Assembly: GCA_009731375.1 (NCBI GenBank)
Contig: BJOX01000041.1
Span: 413,963 to 477,962, forward strand
DNA from: Paulinella micropora
Lineage: Eukaryota; Cercozoa; Imbricatea; Euglyphida
DNA length: 64,000 bases
Reading direction: 5' to 3'
Below the pieces are notes generated by a model. It was not told the DNA's origin. It did no database searches and saw nothing but the letters and a program-made list of their open reading frames with translations. The position numbers and the translations under genes are program-made. Positions 1-10,796 of the stretch are shown piece by piece (position 1 is the stretch's first letter; every line of letters starts with the position of its first letter).

Positions 1-440
1 CTTCAACGCAACAAGAAACACCGTTCACCGCAGTATGTGAGTGGGGTGGCTTCCACATCTTTTTTGTTGGTGATGCCACCCCGCACCAGAACTTCTCTTT
101 TTTCCGGTTTTTCCGCCACCAGCGGTCGTTCTTCACAACCAAAGGACGGTCAACCAAACTTGCTTGGCCATTCTGTACCCCCAAGTTGTCTGCTGCTTTC
201 CTCACCTCGTTCTCCCCCCCTTGTTCGTCCCTCATCTCGCAATACTCCCTTTTCGTCGTCTGTAGGTAGTGCCACTATGTCAACTCCAAGTAAGAGTGAC
301 CTACCTAACATGTTTGTCAGCTCCGAAGTACGGAGGGTTCCCCTTCTCTCTTCCCCTCTTTCTACTACTGTTTCAACTCTTTCTTCTCCTCTTCTGCCCT
401 CACCTGTTCGTTTAGTCTCAACCGTGACTTATCCTTTGCC

Positions 441-475
441 TTGTCAGTTACTACTACTACTACTACTACTACTGC

Positions 476-506
<31 letters not shown>

Positions 507-668
507 CCCTCTTCTTCTTCCTCTTCCTCCTGTTCTTCTTCTTCTTCGTCTTCATCTTCTTCTTCTACTTTTTCTTCATCTTCTTCTTCTCCTTTTTCTT
601 CTTCTTCTTCTCCTTTTTCTTCTTCTTCTTCTTCTTCTTCTTCTTCTTTCTCTTCTTCTTTCTCTTCT

Positions 669-700
<32 letters not shown>

Positions 701-1670
701 TTCTTCCTCTTTCTCCTTTTCTTCTTCTTCCTCTTCCCATTCTTCTTCTTCTTCTTCTTCTTCTTCTTCTTCTTTTTCTTTTTCTTCTTTTTCTTCTTTT
801 TCTTCTTCTTCTTCTTCTTCTTCTTCTTCTTCTTCTTCGTCTGCTGTTGCACTGTCAGCTATTGATCGTTTTTCACCTGTCATTGCACCATCGATTGTTA
901 ATGCTCTTTCTTCTACTTTCCGTGCTTCCCCTCTAGCTACTGTTACTCCTTCTTCTACTGTTACTCCCGTTGCTACTGTTGCTCCGTCTTCTACTGTTGT
1001 TACTTTGCCTTCGTCTTATACTGTTGTCACTCCTTTTACTACTACTCCTACTTCGTCTGTTCCCTTTGCCCTCGTAAGTAAGCAGCGAGATGGCGGTGCC
1101 ACTCAAGCCGATGTACCTTTCTCTCCTTCTTCTTCCTCTTCTTTTTCTTTTACTCTCTCTCCTCCTTCTTCTCTCTCCTCTCCTCTCTCTGTTACCCCTC
1201 CTGTTGTCAGTCTTCACCCTTCATCCAAGTCTCAGGCCGACTTTGTCCCTTTGCCCAGGTGGGTTTGGGAAGTGGCCAGACAGGAGGCGGAAGAAGAGAT
1301 GGGTGCTTGGGTTCGCTCAACACCGTCTCAGGTCAGAGCTAGCGGTGCAGTTGAGAAGTCGTTCTCATGCTTGCCCGTAGCTAGTCAGAAATTTCCGGAT
1401 TGGAGTGTGCCATTACTGTCTCTCCCCTCTTTGTTGTCCAAAGTGGAAGGAGGTAGTGTGTGGTGGCAAAGCTTTCCCTTTTGGTCGTTTTTCTCCCCCT
1501 TGTCATCCAATGCCTCTCTGTCTTCACTGGTCGATAGATTGCGCTCCGCGCACGCGTGGTCGCGCTCGTGGGATACGAAGGCAAGGTGGAGGCCCAGTGC
1601 TTTGAGCCTTGGATCACGCACGTGTGGTTCGAGAGAACTTCGGACCCAGGTCGACGCTGGGGAGGAATAG
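441..1670 (+). CDS. Ser/Thr-rich ORF1 of the DIRS-type element
   Basis: A 409-codon open frame. Residues 4-12 are threonine-rich and about residues 13-135 are almost pure serine, encoded by an imperfect (TTC)n run at 478-840. The second half (from about 840) has a normal residue mix rich in S, T, P and V, with Trp-containing segments near the end, and looks like real coding sequence. Its position upstream of the RT fits a gag-like ORF1, but no zinc knuckle or capsid motif was recognised. The true start is unknown; the frame from 37 (poly-Leu) and the antisense poly-Glu/Lys frames are shadows of the same repeat. Downstream the reading continues in another frame from about 1556, so a frameshift is likely near the end. 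Confidence 0.4.
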
Positions 1671-1673
1671 CTC

Positions 1674-3480
1674 TTGTTGACTTTCGTTTCGAGGGGGAGG
1701 GGACGCTCGGTGTGCTTCTTTGGGTTGGAAGAGAACGAGCCAAGGTTCGTGCCGGGTGAAAGACTTGTACTGCCGCCCTGCAAAGGAAAAATCAAACCGT
1801 ACAACACAGTTTTCAACGTGGATGAGATCCTCAGCGACGCGAGCGATTGCTTGCCGCCAGACGAAGTAACGTGGTTGAAGGGTTTTCTCACTGGCACCCA
1901 GACGTTCTACAGGGGCACGGGAGAGTTCCTCCGTGACTATTCTGTTGTTGATAGACTGTTGCCCGAGGACAACCGAAAACTCTATGCAGAAGTCATGAGC
2001 TGTAGATAAAGGTTACATGGTGGGACCGTTCGTCAGACCACCATTCCCCAACGATGAGGAGAAGAACCAGGCAATAGTTTCGAAACAATATGCAATCCTC
2101 AAGGACAAGTGGCACCCGGAGAACGGGAAGAAGAGACTTATCAATGACTTGTCATTCCCGCGCCATCTTTCTTTTAATCAGCTATGCCCCCGAACAGACG
2201 ATGGGGTGGAATATTATTCGCACGACGGACAGATGGCCAGGATTGTTGAGGCGGGACCGGGGTGCGTCGCGCTCATAGCCGACATCAAAAGATGCATACA
2301 GACAAACCCCGCTGGACCCTTCAGTGTTTTGGCAGCACGTGGTGGCAGTCAAGAATCCGGAGACCGGCAAGACCGAGTACTACGTTCAAGTCTGCCCGGG
2401 TTTCGGCGGTGTGCCAGCTGCGGATCAGTGGAATAGATTCTCTCGAGCCTTGGAGGTCATTTACCTTTACCGGACGATCCCCATGAAGCTCTACGTCGAC
2501 AACTCCGACATCATCGCCAAAGACTGGGAACGTGCTTTCGCTTTACTTAAGAAGTTCAAGAATCTGTCGAAGCGCTTCGGCATCCCGTGGCACAAGGAGG
2601 AGGTGAGCCAGACCTTCCGCGCGCTGGGCTGGTACAAGGACACCCGGGAGGGTAGTTGGTACGTCGAGTTGCCACACGACAAGAGAGACATCGTGATCGC
2701 CGGCTTGGACCGCCTTGCTACCAACTCTCTCTTCAGGCTAAAGACGCTCGAGAGACACCTCGGCCTACTGTCCTACGTGGCTCAAATGCTGTTCTATGTG
2801 CGTCCTGCTGTGGCCCGGCTACGCCAACAGTACAACAACTACGTCAAAGCCGAGGCCAAGACAGCACAGGTATGCGCACGGACGTCGGCGGCGGCGAGAT
2901 GGTCCCGCGATGTGCTGGTGCAAGCTAATTTCCGGCTACCCATCTCGGACTTCCTACGGATCGGGAACTTCGATAAAGAGAAGATGGTGTGGATAGGAGA
3001 TAGCAGGAAATGCACTATCTGGAGCGATGCGAACCTCTCACAAGTGGGAGAGACGCAGGTGGGGGGAAAGGGGGCGCTCATCGCGGCCCCGGGTCGGTCC
3101 AAAAGCTGTACATCTCGGAAGATTGGACAGAAGAGGAGTTAGCCCTGCTGAGATCAGACAAGAACGTGCCCTCTTCCCCCCAGCGTGAGGTTTACTGTGC
3201 CTTCTCTGCCGCATCGAGAGTGGCCGCAGTCCTTGGCTTCCGGAAGATACATGTTGTGACAGATTGTAAGGCGGCGGCGGGTTGTAAACTCGTGTTACTC
3301 CGCCCAGCCGCACGTACAGAGACTCTTAGAAGTGTGGGCCACGAAGCTAGTCCGGGCAGGCATTGCGTTGACGGCTTCTTCTGTCCCGCGAGAGCGCATC
3401 TCTGTTGTGGACTGCTTGGCCCGTGCGCAGGTAGATCGAGCGCGAGACTTGTGGCGAGAGATGAGCCTGTCCGCGCCTTC
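1674..3480 (+). pseudogene. Reverse transcriptase and RNase H of the DIRS-type element, frameshifted
   Basis: Three frames must be joined to read it. 1674-2009 carries the upstream region. 2017-2300 has the fingers segment with KKRLINDLSFPRHLSFNQ, the usual 'RLI-DLS-P...S-N' signature, and ALIADIKRC at the first catalytic aspartate. 2324-3100 has the palm, with GFGGVPAADQW and LYVDNSDII in the place of the YxDD box. An RNase H-like part follows: IWSDANLSQVG near 3020 and VVTDCKAAA near 3260. The catalytic box reads YVDN rather than YVDD, so even with the frames repaired the enzyme may be inactive. The family assignment rests on motifs and on the tyrosine recombinase immediately downstream. 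Confidence 0.7.
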
Positions 3481-4558
3481 TTCAACGCGTCTACGGCCGC
3501 TACAGAAGTCCCTTGGCTTGTCGACTCCGCGGTCGAGTTGATGGCCCAGTCGCTCTCAGCTGGCACCAGCGCAACGTATGGTTCTGCCATCCACAAGCTT
3601 CAAGAGTTCGGGGAGTCCTACGCTACAGATCGCTGGAAGCCCCAATGGTGGAAGCCAGACCCAGTTTTCATCGTGCTCTTCCTGATTTGGCTGTCCCGCT
3701 TCTTCGCCGTCTCTACTGTTAAAGTATATATGTATACCATCCGGGACTTCTGTCTCCGGTTAGGAATGGATGATCCAACCGACAATCACTATGTCGAGAT
3801 GGTATGGAAAGGAATCAAGCGCAGTAAGCGCACAAAATTGAACAATCGTCTGACGCTCGAATTCTGGATGCTTCTTGCTGTGGCGTCTTTCGTGTTCGGA
3901 CAACGTTCTAACAGAGCCATCCCCAAGTCTAGTAACTACGCGCCACTTATGGATAACCGTGGCAACCGTTGCGGTCTGGGGCTTCTTTGGTCTGTTCCGG
4001 GTCTGCGAGTTGGTAGCCTCTGGCTGCCTTGCCACCTGTCGATTCCTTGTTAATTCTTCTGTGAGGGCCGTCTACAGCGATGGCCTCAATCTCATTATGG
4101 TACGACTCGATGGTGCCAAGCAAGATCCCTTCCGGCGAGGCTGTGACGTGGGGCTCGGGGAGCAAGACAACCCGCTAATCTGCCCGCACCAATGGAAGGA
4201 GCTATACTGCAAGAGCCGTGATTGCTTCAGTCTTCCGTCAGCCGGTCTGCAGCCGTTCTTCCGCCTCGCTGACAATTCCCCAGTCAATCGCTCTACGTTT
4301 GTTGACACAATGCGCTTCCTGCTTAAGAAGGCCCGTGTTCCTACAGCAGCTCGCTTCAACGGGATTTCGCTACGCCGCGGGGGTGCTGCTCGTCTCTTCG
4401 CCTGCGGTGCCTCCGACACTGCAATCATGCCAGCGGGCAGGTGGTCATCCAACTGCTTCAGGCTCTACGTGGGCGCCAACTACAGAACTAGTTATAGAAC
4501 AGAAAGCCATGGGGGGGTCAGAGAAGCTCTAGGCTCAGGCTCGGGTGGGGGTGGTTAG
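3450..4558 (+). pseudogene. Tyrosine recombinase of the DIRS-type element
   Basis: The N-terminal core-binding part reads in one frame (about 3450-3920): 'SLSAGTSATYGSAIHKLQEF', then the 'VSTVKVYMYTIRDFCLRLGM' helix and a 'WKGIKRSKRT' element, typical of DIRS/Crypton recombinases. The catalytic part continues in another frame to the stop at 4556-4558. The first arginine is in GFFGLFRVCELVAS, the second in the box GISLRRGG, and the tyrosine in CFRLYVG after GRWSS. In active relatives the box is H-x-x-R; here the histidine position is isoleucine (I-S-L-R). The frame break plus the lost histidine argue for a dead copy. Confidence 0.68.
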
Positions 4559-4729
4559 TCTGAGTTAGTTTCACGCTCGCTCTTTGTCAGTGTGACCGGA
4601 CCGTCTAGTCTTGGACGGATCCGGCCGCAGTGTTCCACTTGCCTTGTCGTATGTTGAGCGAGCTTGAAAGAGCGCTTGAGCCTAGACCTCTATTCTTTTC
4701 CCCATTTGATTCCGACGAGATCGGATCGT

Positions 4730-5266
4730 CTAGGCTTCCATTAAAGCTCTGTTCTTTGTTCTGTGTTTCTCAGTAAGGGAAAAGTAACCAAGGATTAAAG
4801 TAGATTTTAACTCAATGCCATATGTGTCAAGGGCCAACATCCTAGGCTTAGGATCGTTGTCAAACAGACTCTGAGTGTTGGCGAAGCTAGCACCGGCAAA
4901 GGCCGTCAACTCGTTTGGATTGGCGCTGCCTAACATTTGAAGTGAAAGCGGACCTAGCTCAAAGTCCTGCACTTCGCCAAGGAGCGAACGCACGTGTGGG
5001 GGAGCAGACGATGGGGTAAGCGTGGCTGCCCCCTCCATGTCCTGCCTAATCCTACATACGGCAGCAAAGCCCCACTTTGCAAGCTCTACCAAATAACTTT
5101 GCTCTGAGTCAGTGTAAAGCCTCGCACCTTCTACCCCCAACATTTCCATAACTTGGTGTGCGGCGATGGAGCGACTGTCCGGACGAGGGGGTTCACGCAC
5201 CAACTTGCGGTCTTCCTTTGAAAAAGACCTGAATACCGTCCTGATTGTCACCCTGAATACTCGCAA
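4730..5266 (-). CDS. Hypothetical protein, 178 aa
   Basis: An uninterrupted frame beginning MRVFRVTIRT with balanced amino-acid composition and no low complexity, in contrast to most open frames in this window. It ends 170 bp downstream of the recombinase stop, on the opposite strand. There is no signal peptide, membrane span, zinc motif or catalytic motif that I recognise. It may be an exon of a host gene, or an antisense ORF belonging to the DIRS-type element or a neighbouring repeat. Not identified. Confidence 0.35.
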   Translation of the reverse strand: MRVFRVTIRTVFRSFSKEDRKLVREPPRPDSRSIAAHQVMEMLGVEGARLYTDSEQSYLVELAKWGFAAVCRIRQDMEGAATLTPSSAPPHVRSLLGEVQDFELGPLSLQMLGSANPNELTAFAGASFANTQSLFDNDPKPRMLALDTYGIELKSTLILGYFSLTEKHRTKNRALMEA

Positions 5267-5681
5267 GCGCCAGACATTCCCAATTACGCTGCCCCGTCAT
5301 CCTGGGTCGCGGCTGGGCGGCGAGTGTCTCTGGACAAAGTGTCGCTACTGCCAAAAAATGCCGAGGTGGTTGTGGAGGCAGGAGCTGCTGCAGAAGCAGG
5401 GGAAGACAGAAAACCCAAGCCCCGTGTAACCTGTTGGAAACACAATCATGAGGAATGGAAAAGAGCACAGGTGTGAGTCACCTGAAGCCTGGTTGCATTC
5501 AATCTTTGCTTCTGCTCCTCCCTTTCGTTCTTCCGTTTCTTCATTGCGAACCCCTGTCCAGACAAAAAAAAAACATAATCATCCAACTGGCAGAGACATG
5601 TGCATTTCAAAAATGTATTTATTTCAAAGGGAGATGCTTGACCAGCTGAGCAAGAGCAAAGGGCAACGACACGACGTGTTT

Positions 5682-5906
5682 TTGGGAGCGATTTTGCTCA
5701 CTTTTTGAGAAGTCTAACGGGCGCCTTTTTTTGAGCAAAAACGCTCCCAACCCTTTTCCGACGGTAGACAAAAATGGCATTCATCTTAGACCGGCCTATC
5801 GGACGACCGAAAAATCAGGTAAAATCCCAAAACGTCCTGACAACAGCACTTTTTTGGGAGAGATTTTCAACGGTTTTTGACCGTTCAAAAACAGGGTTGT
5901 CGGGAC
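5682..5906. repeat. Two nested hairpins, MITE-like
   Basis: 19-bp arms at 5682-5700 and 5732-5750 (TTGGGAGCGATTTTGCTCA against its complement) differ at one base. A second pair, CGTCCTGACAAC near 5835 and GTTGTCGGGACG near 5895, also pairs with one mismatch and encloses a smaller AACGGT/ACCGTT stem. The dense pairing in about 225 bp without coding potential suggests a miniature inverted-repeat element or a foldback repeat. No target duplication was identified. Confidence 0.4.
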
Positions 5907-6044
5907 GACGAGATGTCGAGAGTTTCTCGCACAACCCAACTCTCAAGTAACTCGAGAAGTGCTGCCTTTGGAGTTCACAGTTTTTGCCTTCACTTGCATC
6001 ACGTCAGTAGACAAGAGTTTTGTTGTGTGTCGTTTGTCCAGACT

Positions 6045-6560
6045 ATGCCTTCTGGAAGAAGTCGCCGTCCAGCAGCAGCTGCTGCGACTAGTACTGCTGC
6101 CATCGCGGCTGTCGCGGCCAACGAAAGCCGTGACGATGACGCTATCATGGCCGACCTGCATGAAGAACGCGAGGCCATCGTCGCGGATCCGGAACGCAAG
6201 GCAAATCCCTCATCGTCTGGCCCCATGGAGGTTATCACTATCGAGTCGGACGTTGACTCGCGTACATCGACGTCGACCACGAATGAAAACGTAGTCCCTC
6301 TTGCTTCTCCCAGGGTTACAACGATTCATATTGTTGCAGTGTTTATGCCCCAGTCCCTGCATTGGCACGAGGACCCACCTGCGCACACTGTGACCATCGA
6401 TGGAGACCTGACGACCATCTCCCTTTTCTTGGGTGTACTATCCGGAGTGCTGCGTCTTACCAAGCTTGTTCACACCGTCGGAGAAGAGGCGTCAGTACAT
6501 GGCGCTGTCCCACACACACACACACACACAGACTCTCTCTCTCTCTCTCTCTCTCTTGCG

Positions 6561-6604
<44 letters not shown>

Positions 6605-6609
6605 CTCTT

Positions 6610-6649
<40 letters not shown>

Positions 6650-6650
6650 C

Positions 6651-6704
<54 letters not shown>

Positions 6705-6726
6705 TCCTCTTTCTCTCTCTCTCTTC

Positions 6727-6764
<38 letters not shown>

Positions 6765-6786
6765 TTCTCTTTCATCCTCTCTCTCG

Positions 6787-6825
<39 letters not shown>

Positions 6826-8668
6826 CTCTCTCTCACACACACACACACAATATGTTATTCTTTTCTTTCTCCTTGTACAGATCGAACTGATCCGTCCTCA
6901 ACGATGGCAAGACTTGCTCTCCCTGTTGAAGAAGAGAGTTAGTTTTACGGAGGAGAAGGCAACGTTGCTTGGGCTAGCTGGACAAACTGCCCCGCACCAT
7001 CTCTGTTGAAACTGTCAAGGTTGGGGACGTTACCGTCGAATTGGGCATGTGGATTTGGTTTGTGTCCATCGCGGGGAAGGACAACCTGGCGAAGCCTGAC
7101 ACTCACCTTCGCCTGGGGAAGATCCTGCGCTTCGTCATCACCAGTTCTCAAAGCGTACATCCGTTTCGTGTACGCGTATTACTCACAAGCGACTGGAGAG
7201 GTAGAGGTCTCGGCTGCCAGCGTGGACCACATTTTTGCTTTTCTTTCGGCGCGGGCAGCCTCTCTGATCGAACATAAGCATCACAACCCAGCCGGTACAT
7301 TCCTGCTCTTCTGACTGTTTGCTTTGCATGATTGGTACTTACTCGGCTCTTGTATGCCTGTGTTGAGGTGAGCTCAAGAGCGACTGGGACGCCGCCTTCC
7401 CCGCCACTCAGGGCAAAATGACCGACCGGATTACGAAGTACGCCCACAAGTCGCACCAGCAGTGCGGCGTCGAATCACCTGCGTCGGCATCTACGTCATT
7501 TCAATTACCGTCCACTGTTTCCAGTACTCAGTCATTGCAACTTGCCTTGCAGGAAAAGGCACTCGCCACCCAGCAGATCGATTCTCTGAAGTCCAAAGTG
7601 GACACACTTATTCATGCCAACGATTCCCTCAAGTCGAAGGTATCAGTCCTTCAAGCTAAGTTGCTGCATGAGAAGAATGTGTCCAACCGCGCGGCCTCCG
7701 ACCTTGCAGAGTCCAAGAAGAAGATAGCTGACTTTGACGCGGCTATGTCGGCTTTGAGAACCAAGGCAGCTGCCTCTGAAAGTGAGGTCAAGAAGGTGGG
7801 AAGCACCAACGCCGAGCTTCTTGAGCAGGTGCAACACGAGGTTGCCAACACTGCTGCAGTTCAAGAGGAGCTATCGACTGCCATGGACGAAATCCAGACC
7901 TTGAAGAAGGTCATTACGAGATTGGTATTCTTTAGACTATGTGTCTCAGTGTTCTTTTTTTTTTTCTTTTCTTTTTTTTTAGACGATCAGCAATAAAGAG
8001 CGGCAGATTCGGGAGTACAAGAAAAAAGTTCTCGCTGCTAAAAAAGGGGTAAGTGAAGTCTATCTGCTGGCGCCTTTTACCACACATATGTTTTGATGTA
8101 TGCTGTGCCAAGGAAGCGCAAGATGGGGTGGAGGAGTGGGACAACCTCCTGATCGAGGTGGAAGAGTTCAAGGCACAAGCACATTTCCACAAGGAGCGGG
8201 GAGATAAGCTCGCAAAGGACCTGGCAGAAACGAAGCGCGAGAACAAAACTCTGTCCCTGAAAGTCGAAAGTACGTTCCTTGTTCTTTGCGTTGGGGGGGG
8301 GGGGGGGGGGGGGGTGGGTTTGGGGGGGGGGGGGGGGGGGGGGGGGGGGNNNNNNNNNNNNNNNNNNNNNNNNNNNNNAAGTGTTTGTGGTGTGTATAGA
8401 TGCTTCCTCGGGGTCCAGCAGAAGCAAATCGTCCAAGCGCTCGCGAAAATCATCCGACGGCACGCCTTCAGGCTCCGACGTCGAGTGTTCCCAGTCTGAG
8501 TCCGAGTCGGAGGGAAGTGAGGAATCAGACCAGGAGGATAAATTTCGTTCTCCGGAGGCACGCCGCTCCAGCAAGAAGCATGCTCGCGACAGCAGCAGCA
8601 AGTCGAAACGAAAACCACAGTCTGACCGCTCCAGCAAGAAACGCAAATCAGGGCGCCGCACCCCTTGA
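6045..8668 (+). CDS. Coiled-coil protein with Ser-rich charged C-terminal tail, multi-exon
   Basis: The downstream exons join cleanly: 7370-7909, 7983-8048, 8113-8269 and 8400-8668, all with GT donors and AG acceptors and matching phase (0, 0, 1). Together they encode a long heptad-like helical region (ALATQQIDSLKSKVDTLIHA onward) and a tail rich in S, K, R, D and E ending at the stop 8666-8668. The tail resembles nuclear or chromatin-associated low-complexity tails, but no family is recognised. An upstream exon probably starts at ATG 6045 and donates near 6434; another begins at 6881 (IELIRPQRWQDLLSLLKK). The stretch 6990-7320 is confusing: meaningful-looking peptides occur in two frames, so the joins there are not settled. 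An intron holds a 340-bp CA/CT array and another holds a G run with an assembly gap. Confidence 0.55.
6512..6850. repeat. (CA)n-(CT)n-(CA)n microsatellite
   Basis: CA dinucleotides at both ends flank about 250 bp of CT dinucleotides with scattered interruptions. It lies in an intron of the coiled-coil gene. The Ser/Leu-rich open frames across it are artefacts. Confidence 0.9.
8291..8378. repeat. Poly-G tract followed by an assembly gap
   Basis: Nearly pure G at 8291-8349, then 29 unknown bases (8350-8378). Long G runs next to gaps recur in this window and probably mark sequencing failure. Confidence 0.9.
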
Positions 8669-9508
8669 CGGGGTTGTGATGACGAGCCCGTTGATCGGCT
8701 TCTCAGTCTGCGACCAGCTCGGTGAGCGTCACCTTCAGTTTCATGACCGATTAAATTAGATTTATTTCACTACTCCCCCCCCCCCTTTTTTTTTAATAAT
8801 ATATACGTGGACAAGCAGCCGGTTGTGTTAATAGAAATATTAATTAATTAATGTTGCATAAATGAACCATTATTCGGCCTCGGGCGTCACCTTCAGTTTC
8901 ATGGCCGATTAAATTAGATTTATTTCACTACTGCTTATTTTTTTTAAAAAATAATATATAAGTGAACAAGCAGCCGGTTGTGTTAATAGAAATATTAATT
9001 AATTAATTTTGCATAAATGAACGATTATTCGGCCCCTGCATATTAAACTTAAACAGTGTTTGCGTACTACTTGAAAATCACTATAGTTTAATTTTTTGAA
9101 TTGAATATTTGAATAGTAAATTAATAATAAATTCAAAAATATTATTTTAAAATTATTCAATTAATTATTTTATTTGACAAAAGCAGGTAAAAATCACTTT
9201 CTGTTCTTTAACTTAGAGCAGGGTGTGATTTTGCTCATAGTCACAAAATCCGACAGTTAAACGTTTCCCCTGTTTGAAAATTTAAATTTTTTCAATAAAA
9301 ATTATATATTAATCATCTACTATCAATATACTAATGATTTATGATGATGTTAGAACAAAGTTTGAAAATTTTTGAAATTTCTCGAAAAAAATCTGCAAAA
9401 CATTTTCCATTTTATCGTCGCACCTTAACGACCTGTCAAAACCTTTACCGTTGATAATTCACTCTTTTTGACCGGTTCATTAGATTCTCCTCTGCACGAC
9501 GTTTCCAC
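8669..9508. other. AT-rich intergenic DNA, no gene seen
   Basis: It lies between the coiled-coil gene stop and the copia insertion. It is rich in A and T with no open frame of note. It contains a tandem duplication (separate entry) and ends in TCCAC, the 5-bp target duplicated by the copia insertion. Confidence 0.6.
8726..9034 (+). repeat. Tandem duplication, about 158-bp unit
   Basis: GCGTCACCTTCAGTTTCATG begins at 8726 and again at 8884. The two copies stay very similar through TTCGGCC; the main difference is the C/T run in the first copy and a few point changes. Confidence 0.8.
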
Positions 9509-9703
9509 TGTTAGACTACTGTTATTAATAAAGCAATCTATGATAGCTACTACACTCTCAACACACTACAACAACTTTAATGAGAAAAGGCGCCAACAGA
9601 CGCGCCACGTAACTTGACTGGCCGGATCATAAGCAATGGCTCTAAGGACACCGTTACTCCAATACGGCCGCCCATAACTATTAATTAATGATTAGTTCCA
9701 ACA
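9509..9703 (-). repeat. 3' LTR of the copia element
   Basis: 195 bp, starts TGTTAGACTACT and ends AGTTCCAACA on the plus strand. About 97% similar by eye to the other LTR. It is flanked outside by TCCAC and inside by a purine run on the element strand. Confidence 0.93.
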
Positions 9704-9710
9704 CTCCCCT
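9704..9710 (-). promoter_or_regulatory. Polypurine tract of the copia element
   Basis: On the minus strand AGGGGAG lies directly against the 3' LTR, the position of the primer for plus-strand DNA synthesis. Confidence 0.6.
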
Positions 9711-10796
9711 GGAACAAAGTAAATTAATATTAAGTTACTGCCGTTCCTAATTAAGTTACGTCTCCTACTACTATTTTGTGAAACATTAGAAAACACAAAC
9801 TCAAAACATATTCTCTTACCCTCACTCTCTCCGAGAGGTAATGTTGGGGTTGGCTACCCTCCTATCCACAGCGAGTACGTATCGACTAGAGTACGTACAA
9901 GGCACCGGGCCTGTGGTATATTCGGGCCTACCCAACGAGAAGAGGATTAACTCCCTACTCTCCCTATCTCACAAATGAGTAAGAGAAACATGCGAAAACC
10001 ACATACATAGATATCATATAAGAATACAGAGATATGATAATAACTTCAAAAGAAGTAATAACATAGTGTGATAAATATATGAAAATATATGTGTATATAT
10101 GATATATATTCACATATGATCATAATATGAAACTAAAATTTGGAAGCGCTTCCCGTAAGGGGGTACATAAAAGTAACAAAAGTAATATAATTATATGCCA
10201 CAAATACAAATATCTGTAATTATCAGCGGGTCTGAGGGTCGGGTAGATTCCCGGGGCCTATCAAGACATATAGTCTGATCAATCGCCCTTCGTCTACCAC
10301 TCCACCCTCAAGTTGGCTTCTTATCGATTTTTATATATATAGTGTAATTACAAATGGTCTTCAGCATTGAGCGATAGGAACTAGGGGGTAGTGCGTGTCC
10401 CCGAGCTTACGCCAGCACGGGAACACGCACATACTTAGTAATTTTATAGCTAAGTTGTCGGGGCCAGAATCAGCCTTTGCCGCCGATCCAACGCGGGCGC
10501 TTCCCATCCTCCCCCTCGACTTAGTAAAGTTATGCAACTAAATGATTATTACATCTTAACGGGGGTAGGGGAGAAAAAGGTGAAAGTCCAGGCACGTCTT
10601 GCCTCTTCTCCTGTAAGGAGGTATGACGTCATTGGGTGCGTGTTAAATCTCACGCTCGCGCTCAAGTCACCTATATCACTCCCCTCAATGTACTGTATGC
10701 GAGAAATATAATATACGAGAATCGATACGATCCGCTTCTGAGGATATAATTATAAATGATCATAGCGTGAATATTTATGTGGGAAATACCTGGTAC
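9711..10796 (-). other. Non-coding 3' internal region of the copia element
   Basis: Inside the element, downstream of RNase H, AT-rich with a GC-richer patch near 10380-10520. No ORF or motif recognised. It could be a captured sequence or a long 3' leader. Confidence 0.55.

Larger units (their letters stand above)
1..4558 (+). mobile_element. Decayed DIRS-type (tyrosine-recombinase) retrotransposon
   Basis: Reading order on the plus strand is a Ser/Thr-rich ORF, a reverse transcriptase, an RNase H-like segment and a tyrosine recombinase. That order is the hallmark of DIRS/Ngaro/PAT elements, which integrate with a recombinase instead of a DDE integrase. Several frame changes (near 1670, 2010, 2290-2330, 3100 and 3300) break the coding sequence. 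The left end lies outside the window or is not recognisable, and no terminal inverted or split direct repeats were found, so both borders are provisional. A 13-bp imperfect inverted repeat (4529 and 4672, core TCTAGGCTCA) sits just past the recombinase stop and may belong to the right end. Confidence 0.72.

Noticed and set aside
365-883. Long poly-Glu, poly-Lys, poly-Leu and poly-Ser open frames on both strands
   Set aside because: All come from one (TTC/GAA)n run. Only the serine frame continues into normal sequence, so only that frame was kept.
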